A DNA stretch of 64,000 nucleotides. It comes from Streptomyces coffeae (lineage in GTDB: Bacteria > Actinomycetota > Actinomycetes > Streptomycetales > Streptomycetaceae). The first letter of the stretch is position 1; each line of letters starts with the position of its first letter. The position numbers and the translations under genes were made by a program. The notes below the pieces were generated by a model, which saw only the letters and a program-made list of their open reading frames with translations, did not search any database and was not told the DNA's origin. Of this stretch, positions 28,793-37,624 are shown piece by piece. The stretch lies in the NCBI RefSeq assembly GCF_016741875.1, contig NZ_JAERRF010000005.1:62001-126000 (forward strand). Direction: 5' to 3'.

Positions 28793-28990
28793 TTACGTGG
28801 CCTGAGAAGCCCCGGCGGACACGGCCTCCAGTACATGCTCGGCCTCGTGCCGGTCCTTGGCACGGCGCCGGTCTTCCAGTACCGCGGTCCAGGCGTTGCG
28901 GCGGGCGGTGCGTTGCCCGCCGCGCAGCAGCAGACCCTCCAGAGCGAGCAGTGCGTCGGTGACGGACGGGCGTACGGGCGCAGCCGGCAT
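28793..28990 (-). CDS. Small conserved actinobacterial protein
   Basis: 65 aa from ATG 28990, with GAGGGG 5 bp upstream. The sequence is helical and polar with no membrane segment: SVTDALLALEGLLLRGGQRT and ARRNAWTAVLEDRRRAKDRH. No named family is recognised. It lies immediately upstream (10 bp) of the DUF4191 gene and downstream of lipA, a placement I recall as conserved in streptomycetes. A 19-bp tandem repeat and several GTTACC/CAGTGCGTG repeats occupy the 250 bp before it. Confidence 0.7.
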   Translation of the reverse strand: MPAAPVRPSVTDALLALEGLLLRGGQRTARRNAWTAVLEDRRRAKDRHEAEHVLEAVSAGASQAT

Positions 28991-29181
28991 GGGATCCCCT
29001 CGAAGCAGCGGATGATCACGACGCATGCACTACTGATAAGCAGTGCGTGGCTCAATCGTTACCCAATGGTGTTACCAGTGCGTGACCAGGCGGTCAAACA
29101 CCGATGAAGCCTGGATACGGCCCGTACCCGTCCCCTGACCTGCGGAAGGGCGCGGGCCGGTGGTGCGTGGGTGTGCCGGTA

Positions 29182-29219
29182 CTCACACAGCGTGTTGCTG
29201 CTCACACAGGGGGTTGTTG
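29182..29219. repeat. Tandem 19-bp repeat between lipA and the small gene
   Basis: CTCACACAGCGTGTTGCTG (29182-29200) is followed directly by CTCACACAGGGGGTTGTTG (29201-29219), 16 of 19 identical. A further partial copy on the other strand (GTGCTGTGTGG) lies at 29234-29244. It sits downstream of lipA and well upstream of the 28990 start. It could be a binding site or slippage product. Confidence 0.6.
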
Positions 29220-29245
29220 GGTGAGCCGTGTGCGTGCTGTGTGGT

Positions 29246-30196
29246 TCAAACGGCCTGTGAGGCCACTGCGACGTTACGCTTCTCGATCGCCTGCTGGTAG
29301 AGGCGCCCCGCGCGGTACGACGAGCGGACGAGGGGGCCGGACATGACACCGGCGTAGCCGATCTCCTCCGCTTCCTCCTTGAGCTCGACGAACTCCTGCG
29401 GCTTGACCCAGCGGTCCACCGGGTGGTGGCGGGCGGACGGCCGCAGATACTGCGTGATCGTGATGAGTTCGCAGCCCGCGTCGTAGAGGTCCTGGAGCGC
29501 CTGGCTGATCTCCTCGCGCTCCTCGCCCATGCCCAGGATCAGGTTGGACTTGGTGACCAGACCAGCCTCGCGCGCCTTGGTGATGACCTCGAGCGAGCGC
29601 TCGTAGCGGAAGCCGGGACGGATCCGCTTGAAGATCCGCGGGACCGTCTCCACGTTGTGCGCGAGCACCTCGGGACGGGACGAGAAGACCTCGGCGAGCT
29701 GCTCGGGAACCGCGTTGAAGTCGGGGATCAGCAGCTCGACACCGGTGTCCGGCATCAGGGAGTGGATCTGGCGGACGGTCTCCGCGTACAGCCAGGCGCC
29801 GCCGTCCTCCAGGTCGTCACGGGCGACACCGGTGATCGTGGCGTACTTCAGCTCCATGGTGCGTACGGATTCGGCCACCCGGCGCGGCTCGTCGCGGTCC
29901 AGAGGCTCCGGCTTGCCGGTGTCGATCAGGCAGAAGTCACAGCGCCGGGTGCACTGTTCACCACCGACGAGGAACGTCGCCTCGCGGTCCTCCCAGCACT
30001 CGAAGATGTTCGGACAGCCTGCCTCCTGGCACACCGTGTGCAGGCCCTCGCGCTTCACCAGGCCGTGCAGCTCGGTGTACTCGGGACCCATCTTCGCCCG
30101 GGTCTTGATCCACTCCGGCTTGCGCTCGATGGGGGTCTGGCTGTTCCGGACCTCCAGACGCAGCATCTTCCGTCCGTCGGGTGCGACTGCGGACAC
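29246..30196 (-). CDS. lipA: Lipoyl synthase (radical SAM)
   Basis: Inserts two sulphur atoms at C6 and C8 of octanoyl groups on lipoyl domains, using S-adenosylmethionine and two [4Fe-4S] clusters. 316 aa from GTG 30196, chosen because AGAGGAG lies 8 bp upstream and [20 protein letters not shown] is the known family start; GTG 30205 would overlap that site. The auxiliary cluster motif [12 protein letters not shown] and the radical-SAM motif CTRRCDFC are both intact, as is the C-terminal [10 protein letters not shown] with the conserved Ser. It lies downstream of lipB on the same strand (197 bp gap). Its targets would include the E2 encoded at 43252-44994. Confidence 0.97.
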   Translation of the reverse strand: MSAVAPDGRKMLRLEVRNSQTPIERKPEWIKTRAKMGPEYTELHGLVKREGLHTVCQEAGCPNIFECWEDREATFLVGGEQCTRRCDFCLIDTGKPEPLDRDEPRRVAESVRTMELKYATITGVARDDLEDGGAWLYAETVRQIHSLMPDTGVELLIPDFNAVPEQLAEVFSSRPEVLAHNVETVPRIFKRIRPGFRYERSLEVITKAREAGLVTKSNLILGMGEEREEISQALQDLYDAGCELITITQYLRPSARHHPVDRWVKPQEFVELKEEAEEIGYAGVMSGPLVRSSYRAGRLYQQAIEKRNVAVASQAV

Positions 30197-30392
30197 GTCC
30201 GGCACTCCTCTTTGCTTGGCGGCTCGGCTGGCGAGTTTGCTGGCGCGGCTTTCGAATCGTCGGCGGTCACCAGGGTACGCCCGTCATTCGTACGGATTTA
30301 CGTCCAGGGCAACCCATGGGCCTCAGGCCGCATTCCCCGGGGCCCCGTGAGCGCCGGGACGGTGCGGGCCCCGGCGCGGTGCGGCGGGGGGC

Positions 30393-31208
30393 CTAGACGG
30401 CCCGCGGCATCGGGACCGACGTCTCCAGGACGGCCCGCAGATGCTTCTCGACCACCGGGAGCACCTCCGCGACCGGGACGTCCCGGCCCAGCTCCTCCGA
30501 GAGCGAGGTCACGCCCGCGTCCCGGATCCCGCACGGCACGATCCGGTCGAACCAGGTGTTGTCCGGATTGCAGTTCAGCGCGAAGCCATGCATGGTCACG
30601 CCCTTGGCGATCCGCACCCCGATCGCGGCCATTTTGCGGTCCTCACGGCGCTGCCCGGCGTTGGACGGGGCGTACTCCGGGCCGTTCATCCGCGGATCGA
30701 ACTCCTCGTCGTCGATCCGGGGGTCGAAGTCCAGGCTCAGCCCGCCGAGCGCCCGGCGCTCCTCGAGCGGATCGCCCAGCACCCACACCCCGCTGCGGCC
30801 CTCCACCCGGCTGGTCTCCACACCGAACTCCGCGCAGGTCAGCAGGAGCGCCTCCTCCAGGCGCCGGACATGCGCGATCACATCCACCGGACGCGGCAGC
30901 TTCAGGATGGGATAGCCCACCAGCTGGCCGGGGCCATGCCAGGTGATCTTGCCGCCGCGGTCCACGTCCACCACCGGGGTGCCGTCGAGCGGGCGCTCGT
31001 TGTCGGCCGTGCGCCGCCCCGCGGTGTAGACCGCCGGGTGCTCCAGCAGCAGACAGGTGTCGGGGATCTCGTCCGCGAAGCGCGCGGCGTGCACCCGGCG
31101 CTGCTCCTGCCACGCCTCCTCGTAGTCCACCGCGTCCGCGCCGAATCCCAGGCGGACATAGCGCAGCGACGAGGAGCCGGGGATCTCCCCCGGGGACGAT
31201 GCGGTCAC
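30393..31208 (-). CDS. lipB: Octanoyl-[ACP]:protein N-octanoyltransferase
   Basis: Moves octanoate from acyl carrier protein to lipoyl domains, the step before LipA. 271 aa from GTG 31208, with AGGAGC upstream. Family motifs: [35 protein letters not shown] (RGG and HGPGQ), [28 protein letters not shown] with the catalytic Lys, and [12 protein letters not shown] with the catalytic Cys. An insertion at about 165-200 ([20 protein letters not shown]) before the Lys motif is actinobacterial. Phased direct repeats lie 18-73 bp upstream in the region shared with the divergent TTA-containing regulator. Confidence 0.97.
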   Translation of the reverse strand: MTASSPGEIPGSSSLRYVRLGFGADAVDYEEAWQEQRRVHAARFADEIPDTCLLLEHPAVYTAGRRTADNERPLDGTPVVDVDRGGKITWHGPGQLVGYPILKLPRPVDVIAHVRRLEEALLLTCAEFGVETSRVEGRSGVWVLGDPLEERRALGGLSLDFDPRIDDEEFDPRMNGPEYAPSNAGQRREDRKMAAIGVRIAKGVTMHGFALNCNPDNTWFDRIVPCGIRDAGVTSLSEELGRDVPVAEVLPVVEKHLRAVLETSVPMPRAV

Positions 31209-31225
31209 GGCACGCTCCTGTTCGG

Positions 31226-31281
31226 ACCTCGTTCAAGGACCTCGTACGAGTCACCTCGTACCAAGTCACCTCGTACACGTG
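31226..31281. repeat. Phased ACCTCGTAC direct repeats between lipB and a divergent regulator
   Basis: ACCTCGTTC at 31226, then ACCTCGTAC at 31239, 31253 and 31268: four copies with a 13-15 bp period, the last two continuing as ACCTCGTACCAAGTC-like units. The second copy forms the perfect palindrome CTCGTACGAG (31241-31250). They lie 18-73 bp before the lipB start and well upstream of the other gene. This is a candidate cooperative binding site for an unknown regulator. Confidence 0.6.
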
Positions 31282-31455
31282 GGTGGCGAAGCCTGGCGGC
31301 GGCGCCCCAGCCACTCTACGACCGCGGAGCGGTACGTCCCCATCGGGCTCGTTCTCACACGATCGGATGAATGCCGCCCGACGGCCGCGATCAGCCCTCG
31401 AGCGGCAGTTAAATTCGCGCCGTTCCACAGGGCGATCAGGGAGACCGGCAAGCTG

Positions 31456-33021
31456 ATGACGGAACGACCCCCGCAGCGCATTCCCAATCGTCAGCTCGCG
31501 GCGCTCATTGCCGAGGCGGGCTTCTCCAACGCGGGGCTGGCCCGGCGGGTGGACCAGCTCGGTCTGGAGCACGGCCTGGACCTGCGCTACGACAAGACGT
31601 CGGTGACCCGCTGGCTGCGCGGACAGCAGCCGCGCGGCACCACCCCGGCGCTGATCGCCGAGGTGTTCACCCGGCGTCTGGGGCGCCGGCTGACGGCCCA
31701 GGACCTGGGCCTGGACGCCTGTGCGCCGGTCTACGCGGGGCTGGAGTTCGCCGCTACCCCGCAGGAGGCGGTGGACATCGTCAGCGGGCTGTGGCGGAAG
31801 GACTCCGGCAGCCATGCGGAGTTACGGAAGATCGCGTTCACCCCGGCGGGTCTGGTGGTCCCCAGCCGTGACTGGCTGATCGGACGGCCCGACGACCGGG
31901 TGGCGCGCGGTGAGCCCCCGGTGGGCGCGGGACCGTCCGGGACGCCCGGCGCGGGCGCCCCGGGAGCCGGTGGCGCGGGCGCGGCGGCGGCCGTACGGCT
32001 GCCCGCCCAGGGCGGCCGACCGGGCGGCCAGCCCGCCGGGGCCGGACGCGCGCCCGCGGTGGGCCGGGCCCCGGTGCCCCGGCAGCGGCAGGCGGACCGC
32101 TGCCAGCGCGGCCCGGGCCACCGGGTGACCACCGGGGACATCGCGGCGCTGCGCTCGGTCAGCGAGCTGTTCCGGACGCTGGACCAGACCTACGGCGGCG
32201 GCCATGCCCGCCAGGCCCTGGTGCGCTATCTCGAGCACGAGGGCGAGCCGATGCTGCGCGGCACCTACAGCGAGGCGGTGGGGCGGCGGCTGTTCGGGGC
32301 GGTCGCGGATCTGACCCGGCTGGCCGGGTGGACCTCGTACGACATCGCCGCCCACGGTCTGGCGCAGCGCTATTTCGTCCAGGCGCTGCGGCTGGCGCAG
32401 GCGGCCGGGGACCGGGCGTACGGCAGCTATGTGCTGGTCACGATGAGCCGCCAGGCCGTCTATCTGGGCCATGGCCGGGAGGCCGTGCAACTGGCCCGGG
32501 TGGCCCAGCAGGGCGTCGGCGGCGGCGCCCCGCCGGTGCTCCAGTCGCTGCTGCACGCGGTCGAGGCGCGCGGCCACGGAGTGCTCGGCGAGGTGCGGGC
32601 CTGCACCGCGTCGCTGGCCCGGGCGGAACGGGCGCTGGAAACGGCGCGGCCGGGCGACGATGTGCCGTACTGGGCGCGGTTCTTCGACGATGCGCAGCTC
32701 GCCGACGAGTTCGGCCATTGTCACCGCGATCTCCAGCAGTACCGGGCCGCCGCCCAGCACGCCGAGCGCTCGCTCCAGCTGCGCGGCAGCGGATACGCGC
32801 GCAGCAGGCTGTTTTGCCGGGTGGTACTGGCGACGGCGCGGCTGGGTCTCGGTGAGCTGGAGCAGGCGTGTGCGCTGGGCGCGGAGGCGGCGCAGCAGGC
32901 GTCGGAGATGCGGTCGATGCGGGCGCTGGACTACGTACGGGACTTTGAGCGCCGTCTCGAGCCGTACCGGGACGCGGCGCCGGTGCGGGGTTACCGCGAG
33001 CGGGTGGCGGCGCTTCAGTAG
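31456..33021 (+). CDS. Regulatory protein with N-terminal DNA-binding-like domain and helical (TPR-like) C-domain; contains a TTA codon
   Basis: 521 aa from ATG 31456; the frame is open upstream but that part is not protein-like. Residues 1-100 (IPNRQLAALIAEAGFSNAGL, LDLRYDKTSVTRWLRGQQPR, ALIAEVFTRRLGR) match the N-terminus of NsdA-like streptomycete regulators. A Gly/Ala/Pro-rich linker spans about 155-220. The rest is an alpha-helical solenoid with TPR-like units (QALRLAQAAGDRAYGSYVLV, LARAERALETARPGDDVPYW, AAQHAERSLQLRGSG). Codon 123 is TTA (31822-31824), rare in this GC-rich genome and read by the bldA tRNA, so translation is probably tied to development. Its relation to the divergent lipB is unknown. 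Confidence 0.85.
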   Translation: MTERPPQRIPNRQLAALIAEAGFSNAGLARRVDQLGLEHGLDLRYDKTSVTRWLRGQQPRGTTPALIAEVFTRRLGRRLTAQDLGLDACAPVYAGLEFAATPQEAVDIVSGLWRKDSGSHAELRKIAFTPAGLVVPSRDWLIGRPDDRVARGEPPVGAGPSGTPGAGAPGAGGAGAAAAVRLPAQGGRPGGQPAGAGRAPAVGRAPVPRQRQADRCQRGPGHRVTTGDIAALRSVSELFRTLDQTYGGGHARQALVRYLEHEGEPMLRGTYSEAVGRRLFGAVADLTRLAGWTSYDIAAHGLAQRYFVQALRLAQAAGDRAYGSYVLVTMSRQAVYLGHGREAVQLARVAQQGVGGGAPPVLQSLLHAVEARGHGVLGEVRACTASLARAERALETARPGDDVPYWARFFDDAQLADEFGHCHRDLQQYRAAAQHAERSLQLRGSGYARSRLFCRVVLATARLGLGELEQACALGAEAAQQASEMRSMRALDYVRDFERRLEPYRDAAPVRGYRERVAALQ

Positions 33022-33706
33022 CCCCGTCGGCGGCCGCCACGTAGCGGTAGCGGTGCGGCGGCCGCCCGCCCGACGCGGAACGGTCCGTGGCGGACGATGG
33101 CGGCCGTCCCGCCGCGCGGACCGGGCCGCGGCCGCCTTCCTCGCCGCCCGCGGCGGTCCGGCCCGCACCACTGCGGGACCGGCCGGTGGCCCGGCCCGGG
33201 GCGGCCGAGCCCCGGCCGCCTCCTCGCGCACGTGCGGCGGTCCGGCCCGTACGTCCGAGGCCGTGCCCCCGCTGTCGGGCCGCCGCGTCGGGGCGTGCGT
33301 TCCCGCGTTCACAGCGGGTTGAAATCCGGGCGTCGGGCGGCGGTTCAGCAGCCCTGGGGCGGTGCCACGCAGTGGTGCGGCGGTCGCTCGCCCGACGCGG
33401 AGCGGTCCCGCCGCGCGGACCGGGCCGCGCCTCGCCACGCGTGGCGGTCCGGCCCGCACCACTGCGGGTCCGGTGCCCCGTTCGTGGCTGGGCGTCACGC
33501 GGTGAGGCGGCTGCCGACGCGGAGCGGTCCGGGACGGCGGGTGCGGCGCGGCGGCCGTCCCGTCGCCGGGCGGGTTTCCTCGCGCACGCGCGGCGGTCCG
33601 GCCCGCATGCCCGGACCCTGGCCGGTGGCCGGATCCGGGAGTCCTACCGCGCGGTCCTGGCCACCGGAGCACCGGCCGCTCAGCCCGTGCCGGGCGTCCG
33701 GCAGTC
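33022..33706. repeat. Gene-free stretch made of diverged internal duplications
   Basis: About 690 bp with no convincing gene. GGCGGTCCGGCCCG occurs four times (33152, 33236, 33443, 33592), each preceded by a CCTCGC-rich lead. GACGCGGARCGGTCC occurs three times (33072, 33394, 33516). The block 33014-33180, including the 3' end of the regulator gene (TTCAGTAGCCC), resembles 33344-33475 (TTCAGCAGCCC). It looks like an old partial duplication of the gene end and its downstream DNA that has decayed. All frames here are rich in Arg/Pro/Ala and are shadows. Confidence 0.6.
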
Positions 33707-33736
33707 CGCGCCATCCGGTCTGAACCGGATGGCGCG
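33707..33736 (-). terminator. Terminator of the FAD oxidoreductase gene
   Basis: A perfect 13-base inverted repeat (CGCGCCATCCGGT at 33707-33719 with 33724-33736) and a CTGA tetraloop, 14 bp past the stop. Confidence 0.85.
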
Positions 33737-33750
33737 TCCCGGCCGTGGGG

Positions 33751-35070
33751 TCAGGCCGCGGCCGGGAGGCTGGGGGTGGTGCCGGATCCCGGTGGGGCGC
33801 CGAAGTCGGTGAGGACCGCGCGGGCCGCGCGGCGGCCGGAGACGAGGGCGCCCTGCACCGAGCTGGAGTCGCGGTGGTCGCCGCAGACGTACAGCCCGGA
33901 CAGCAGCCGCACCGGGCGGCGCAGATCGTGGGGCGCGGGCATGGCCGGGACGGCGTACGGGTCGTGGCGCGCGGCCAGCAGCTCCCAGTCTGCGGTGGAG
34001 GTGCCGTAGACCGCGGCCAGTTGGCCCCGGGCGGCCCGGTCGAGCTCGGCGGTGGGCCGTCCGGCGGCGGGACCGAGCACCGTGGAGGTGATCAGCACCC
34101 GGCCGGGCGGGGTGCGCGAGGGGTCCACCTCGCTGGCCACCATGGTGTGGGCCACCGGGCCCGAGCCGCTCGCCGCGAGGACCAGCGCGGGTTCGCGCAG
34201 CGGCGGCCGGTCGGCGGTGTGGTGAAGCACCGTCACCGGGTGGAAGGCCGGCAGCCGCAGACCGGGCAGGAGGGCCGCGGCGTCATGCGCCCCGGTGGCC
34301 ACCAGGACGGCGCGGCAGCCGATCTCGCCGTGTTCCGCGGTGGCCACGGCGGTGGTGGAGGCCGATACCGCGCGGACGCCGGTGTGCACCGTCCCCGGCG
34401 GCAGCGTGGCGGCCAGCAGCTCGGGGACGGTGGACGCGCCGCCCGCCGGGAGGCAGAGGCGGCCGCGTGCGTAGCCGCGCAGGGCCAGATCGGCACAGCG
34501 GCTCGAGGTGGTCAGCTCCGGGTCGCTGAGCAGCGACACCAGCAGTGGACGCAGCACCCCCTGGACCGTGCGGGCAGGTAGGCCCCGCCCCCCCAGGGTC
34601 TCGTGGACCGGCCGGTCGGGGCGGGCGAGCAGGCGGTCCGCGGGCAGGGTGGCGAGCCTGCCGAGCGCGGCACCGAGTCGGGCTTGGTCGAGCCCGTTGC
34701 CCAGGGGAGCACGGGCGGCGTTCGCCAAGGCGCGCGCCGACGTGAATGCGCCCCTCATGCTCCGGGGGGTGCCGAACCGCTGGGTGCGGCCCTCGCTGTG
34801 GATCAGCACGCCCTGGGTGAACGGGCGCAGGGCGAGCGAGCCGAGCCCCGGAGTGCGCCGCAGCTCCGGGAAGGAGGTGTTCATCAACTGTCCGGTGCGG
34901 TCCAGCCGGAAGCCGTCCACGCTGTCCGTCGTCATCCGGCCGCCCACCCGTGGCGCGGCCTCCAGGACCGTGACCGCCACCCCGGCGCCGGCCAGCAGTT
35001 GAGCCGCGGCCAGCCCCGCGAGACCGGCTCCCACGATGACGACGTCCGTGCGGTGCGCGCTGCTGAGCAC
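33751..35070 (-). CDS. FAD-dependent amine oxidase / protoporphyrinogen-oxidase-like protein
   Basis: 439 aa from GTG 35070, with GAGGAGGG upstream. The N-terminal dinucleotide fold is DVVIVGAGLAGLAAAQLLAG, followed by VLEAAPRVGGRMTTD, the GG-motif of the amine-oxidase family. The C-terminal FAD motif is GLYVCGDHRDSSSVQGALVS. The middle, substrate-binding part is family-variable, so the substrate (amine, carotenoid or porphyrin-like) is not predictable. It closes with a perfect terminator. Upstream, a palindrome (35295-35309) may be its operator. It is probably monocistronic. Confidence 0.9.
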   Translation of the reverse strand: MLSSAHRTDVVIVGAGLAGLAAAQLLAGAGVAVTVLEAAPRVGGRMTTDSVDGFRLDRTGQLMNTSFPELRRTPGLGSLALRPFTQGVLIHSEGRTQRFGTPRSMRGAFTSARALANAARAPLGNGLDQARLGAALGRLATLPADRLLARPDRPVHETLGGRGLPARTVQGVLRPLLVSLLSDPELTTSSRCADLALRGYARGRLCLPAGGASTVPELLAATLPPGTVHTGVRAVSASTTAVATAEHGEIGCRAVLVATGAHDAAALLPGLRLPAFHPVTVLHHTADRPPLREPALVLAASGSGPVAHTMVASEVDPSRTPPGRVLITSTVLGPAAGRPTAELDRAARGQLAAVYGTSTADWELLAARHDPYAVPAMPAPHDLRRPVRLLSGLYVCGDHRDSSSVQGALVSGRRAARAVLTDFGAPPGSGTTPSLPAAA

Positions 35071-35294
35071 GTGCCCTCCTCGAGGTCGGTGCGTACGCTA
35101 CGGGGGCCTGATGCCCCAACCAGCGGCCCGGAAGCGTGAGTTCCGCGACACGGCTCCGTGAGGTGGGTAACGCCAGACGTACGTGACGGTAGTCAGAAAA
35201 ACGTTCGAGGGCAGTCGCGCATGGACCGAGCACGGTCGCACAACGGTCGCACGCCGGTCGGCCACGGCCCCAAAACGGCCCGGCTCAGGCTGAG

Positions 35295-35309
35295 TTGACG
35301 CTCCGTCAA
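35295..35309. promoter_or_regulatory. Palindrome upstream of the oxidoreductase
   Basis: TTGACG-CTC-CGTCAA, a perfect 6-base inverted repeat with a 3-base centre, lies about 225 bp before the oxidoreductase start and 56 bp past the stop of the upstream gene. Its form resembles TetR- or MerR-type operators. The rest of 35071-35364 shows short ACGGTCGCAC repeats but no gene. Confidence 0.35.
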
Positions 35310-35364
35310 TGCCGCCCGACGCCGCCCCGTGCACCCCCTCCGGCGGACCGTCGGCGTGGCGGGC

Positions 35365-36264
35365 TCAGCGCCGATTCTTCAGCGCCGCGCGCAGGGCCTC
35401 GTCGATATGCGGATAGGTGAAGGCGAAACCGGAGTCCATCAGCCGGCGGGGCAGCGCCCGCACACTGCCGAGCACATCGCCGGACATCTCGCCCAGCGCG
35501 AGCCGCAGTGCCGGGGACGGCACGCTCAACAGCGTGGGGCGGTGCAGCACCCGGCCCATGGCAGCCGTGACCTCGCGGTTGGTGACCGGCGTGGGCGCCG
35601 TGAGATTGACCGGACCCGCGAGTTCGTCGGTGGCGATGACATGGCGCAGCGCGGCGATGTGGTCGTACAGGGCGATGAAGCTCCAGTACTGGCGGCCACT
35701 GCCCATCCGCCCGCCCAGCCCCGCCTTGAACAGGGGGAACAGCCGTCCCCACGCCCCGCCTTCGGGGGCGATGACCAGTCCGGTGCGCGCGAACACCGTG
35801 CGGATGCCCGCCTCCTGGGCCGCCGCGGTCGCCTCCTCCCACTCCTGGCACAGATGCGCGAGGAAGCCGTCGCCGGGGGGCGCGTTCTCGTCGACCGCGC
35901 GCGCCCCCGTGTCCCCGTAGAACCCGACGGCGCTTCCGCTGACCAGCACCCGCGGCGGAGTGTCCAGCGTGGCCACCGCCTCGGCGATGGCGGCGGTGCC
36001 CAGCACCCGGCTGTCCCGCAGCTCCTTCTTGTACGCGTCGGTCCAGCGGTGGTCACCGACACCCGCGCCCGCGAGATGGACCACCGCGTCACACCCCGTC
36101 AGCCCGGCGGTGTCCACCCACTGCCGCTGTGGATCCCACTCGACCTCGCCCTCCCCGCGCGGGGTGCGCCGCACCAGCCGTACGACCTGGTGGCCGTCCT
36201 CGCGCAGCGCGTGGACGAGAGCCGTGCCGATGAGTCCGGTGGAGCCGGTGACCGCGATTCGCAT
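35365..36264 (-). CDS. TIGR01777-family NAD(P)-dependent epimerase-like protein
   Basis: 299 aa from ATG 36264. The Rossmann start MRIAVTGSTGLIGTALVHAL and the NAD-binding pattern place it in the extended SDR superfamily, and DAVVHLAGAGVGDHRWTDAY, KKELRDSRVLGTAAI and VLVSGSAVGFYGDTGARAVD are hallmarks of TIGR01777 (YfcH/SulA-like). The C-terminal DUF1731 part ends in SVRALPRRLMDSGFAFTYPHIDEAL. Cellular substrates of this family are unknown. It is divergent from the GNAT gene by 67 bp, so the two share a promoter region. Confidence 0.92.
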   Translation of the reverse strand: MRIAVTGSTGLIGTALVHALREDGHQVVRLVRRTPRGEGEVEWDPQRQWVDTAGLTGCDAVVHLAGAGVGDHRWTDAYKKELRDSRVLGTAAIAEAVATLDTPPRVLVSGSAVGFYGDTGARAVDENAPPGDGFLAHLCQEWEEATAAAQEAGIRTVFARTGLVIAPEGGAWGRLFPLFKAGLGGRMGSGRQYWSFIALYDHIAALRHVIATDELAGPVNLTAPTPVTNREVTAAMGRVLHRPTLLSVPSPALRLALGEMSGDVLGSVRALPRRLMDSGFAFTYPHIDEALRAALKNRR

Positions 36265-36331
36265 GGCACCATCCTGCCCCCGATCTTGAAAGGGATGTCG
36301 GACGACGGGGCCGGATGGCACACTGGCCCAC

Positions 36332-36880
36332 ATGTCCGAGCAGACCGTGCCGTCCCGGCCCGACGTACCGGACCGGGTGGCCGACCCGGACGAGCTCATC
36401 GTCCGCGCCGCCGTGGCCGAGGACGAGACCGCGCTGGCCGAACTGGACCGTCGCGCCTGGTCACCGCTGCACTCGGTACAGCCGCGCCCCCAGCCGCCCT
36501 ACGATCCCTTCTTCCACGACCGCAACCGCCCCGGCCACATCCTCGTGGCCGAGCTCGGCGGGCGCCCGGTCGGCTACCTCCGGCTCGTCCCGGCGACCCC
36601 GCTCGCCTCCAACGCCCATGTCCAGCAGATCCAGGGGCTCGCGGTCGACGAGCAGGCGCGTGGCAGGGGAGCGGCGCGGGCGCTGCTGGGCGCGGCGTAC
36701 GAGAAGGCACGGCGGGCGGGCGCCACCCGCATCACCCTGCGGGTGCTGGGCCCCAACGCCCCCGCGCGGCGGCTGTACGAGTCCGAGGGGTTCACCGTGG
36801 AGGGCGTCCTGCGGGGGGAGTTCCTGATCGAGGGGACGTATGTGGACGACGTCCTGATGGCCCGCGGCCTCACCGGCTGA
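36332..36880 (+). CDS. GNAT-family N-acetyltransferase
   Basis: 182 aa from ATG 36332. Single GNAT domain: ELIVRAAVAEDETALAELDR (start of the fold), HILVAELGGRPVGYLRLVPA (central strands), the acetyl-CoA loop LAVDEQARGRGAARALLGAA (Q/RxxGxG/A) and VLGPNAPARRLYESEGFTVE with the C-terminal helix. It acetylates an amine on an unknown small molecule or protein. The ribosome site is weak. Its 3' end is 27 bp from the convergent DUF4240 gene. Confidence 0.9.
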   Translation: MSEQTVPSRPDVPDRVADPDELIVRAAVAEDETALAELDRRAWSPLHSVQPRPQPPYDPFFHDRNRPGHILVAELGGRPVGYLRLVPATPLASNAHVQQIQGLAVDEQARGRGAARALLGAAYEKARRAGATRITLRVLGPNAPARRLYESEGFTVEGVLRGEFLIEGTYVDDVLMARGLTG

Positions 36881-36907
36881 TCTCACGCCGCCACGGACAC
36901 CGGGCCG

Positions 36908-37426
36908 TCAGGCCCGGAAGCGCTCCCACAGCCGGGGGTAACGCTCCACCAGCTCCCGCTCGTCCTCGAAGTCGATGGCCGCGCCCTGCGGTTCGTTCGG
37001 CGGCGCCGGGAGCCCCAGCTCCGGCAGGGCCGCGCCGGTCAGCCGCTCATACGCCTCGTCCGCGGCGAATCCCAGGTCCTCGCAGTCCCCGTCCACCTGT
37101 TCATCGAAGTCGTCCAGAAGTTCGGCGAGCGCGTCCGGCTCGTGCAGCGCCCCCTCGAAGACCTCCCGGCCCTGACCGATCAGCCAGAAGCGGAACGCCT
37201 CGAACGCGTCATCGCCGACCCCGCCCAGCAGCACCCAGGCCGCACCCCACACATCCCAGCGGTACGCCCGGTTGGAACGGGCCTCGAAGTGCCGCGCGAA
37301 GTCCAGCACGGCGTCCGGGTCGAGCTGGGACAGTTGCTCGACGAGCAGGTCGGACTGGTCCTCGGGGTCGCCCTCGGCGGCCTCCCGAGCGCTGTCGACC
37401 AGCCCCCAGAACTCCGTCTCGTCCAT
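36908..37426 (-). CDS. DUF4240 domain protein
   Basis: 172 aa from ATG 37426 (MDETEFWGLVDSAREAAEG); two in-frame start codons directly before it (GTG 37432, ATG 37429) would add one or two residues. The DUF4240 pattern is clear: acidic N-terminus, DAVLDFARHFEARSNRAYRW, DVWGAAWVLLGGVGDDAFEA, FRFWLIGQGREVFEGALHEP and an Asp/Glu-rich C-terminal third. The family is common in Streptomyces, strongly acidic (WGR/immunity-like in some contexts) and without assigned function. It is convergent with the GNAT gene and divergent from the SDR gene across about 200 bp. Confidence 0.85.
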   Translation of the reverse strand: MDETEFWGLVDSAREAAEGDPEDQSDLLVEQLSQLDPDAVLDFARHFEARSNRAYRWDVWGAAWVLLGGVGDDAFEAFRFWLIGQGREVFEGALHEPDALAELLDDFDEQVDGDCEDLGFAADEAYERLTGAALPELGLPAPPNEPQGAAIDFEDERELVERYPRLWERFRA

Positions 37427-37624
37427 CATCACGGGACCAGGATCGGCCCTCCCCGTCGCCCCCGCACGCGGAGCGACCCGGATGCGGCCCTCTCGTTATC
37501 GAGAGGGCCCCGGCCGCCGGAGACCCGGGGGAAGTGCGAACAAAAAGCGACAGGAGATGTCGGGTTTCCCTGCGACCGTCGAACGCACAGCCATACCGGA
37601 CACCCATCGAAGGGACACGGATTC

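Noticed and set aside
29182..29219. CRISPR-like array
   Set aside because: Only two adjacent copies with no spacer and no cas genes; a simple tandem repeat.
33087..33812. Plus-strand frame of about 240 codons in the repeat-rich stretch
   Set aside because: Arg/Pro/Ala/Gly-rich in all frames, contains the repeated units, and runs into the real oxidoreductase gene on the other strand.
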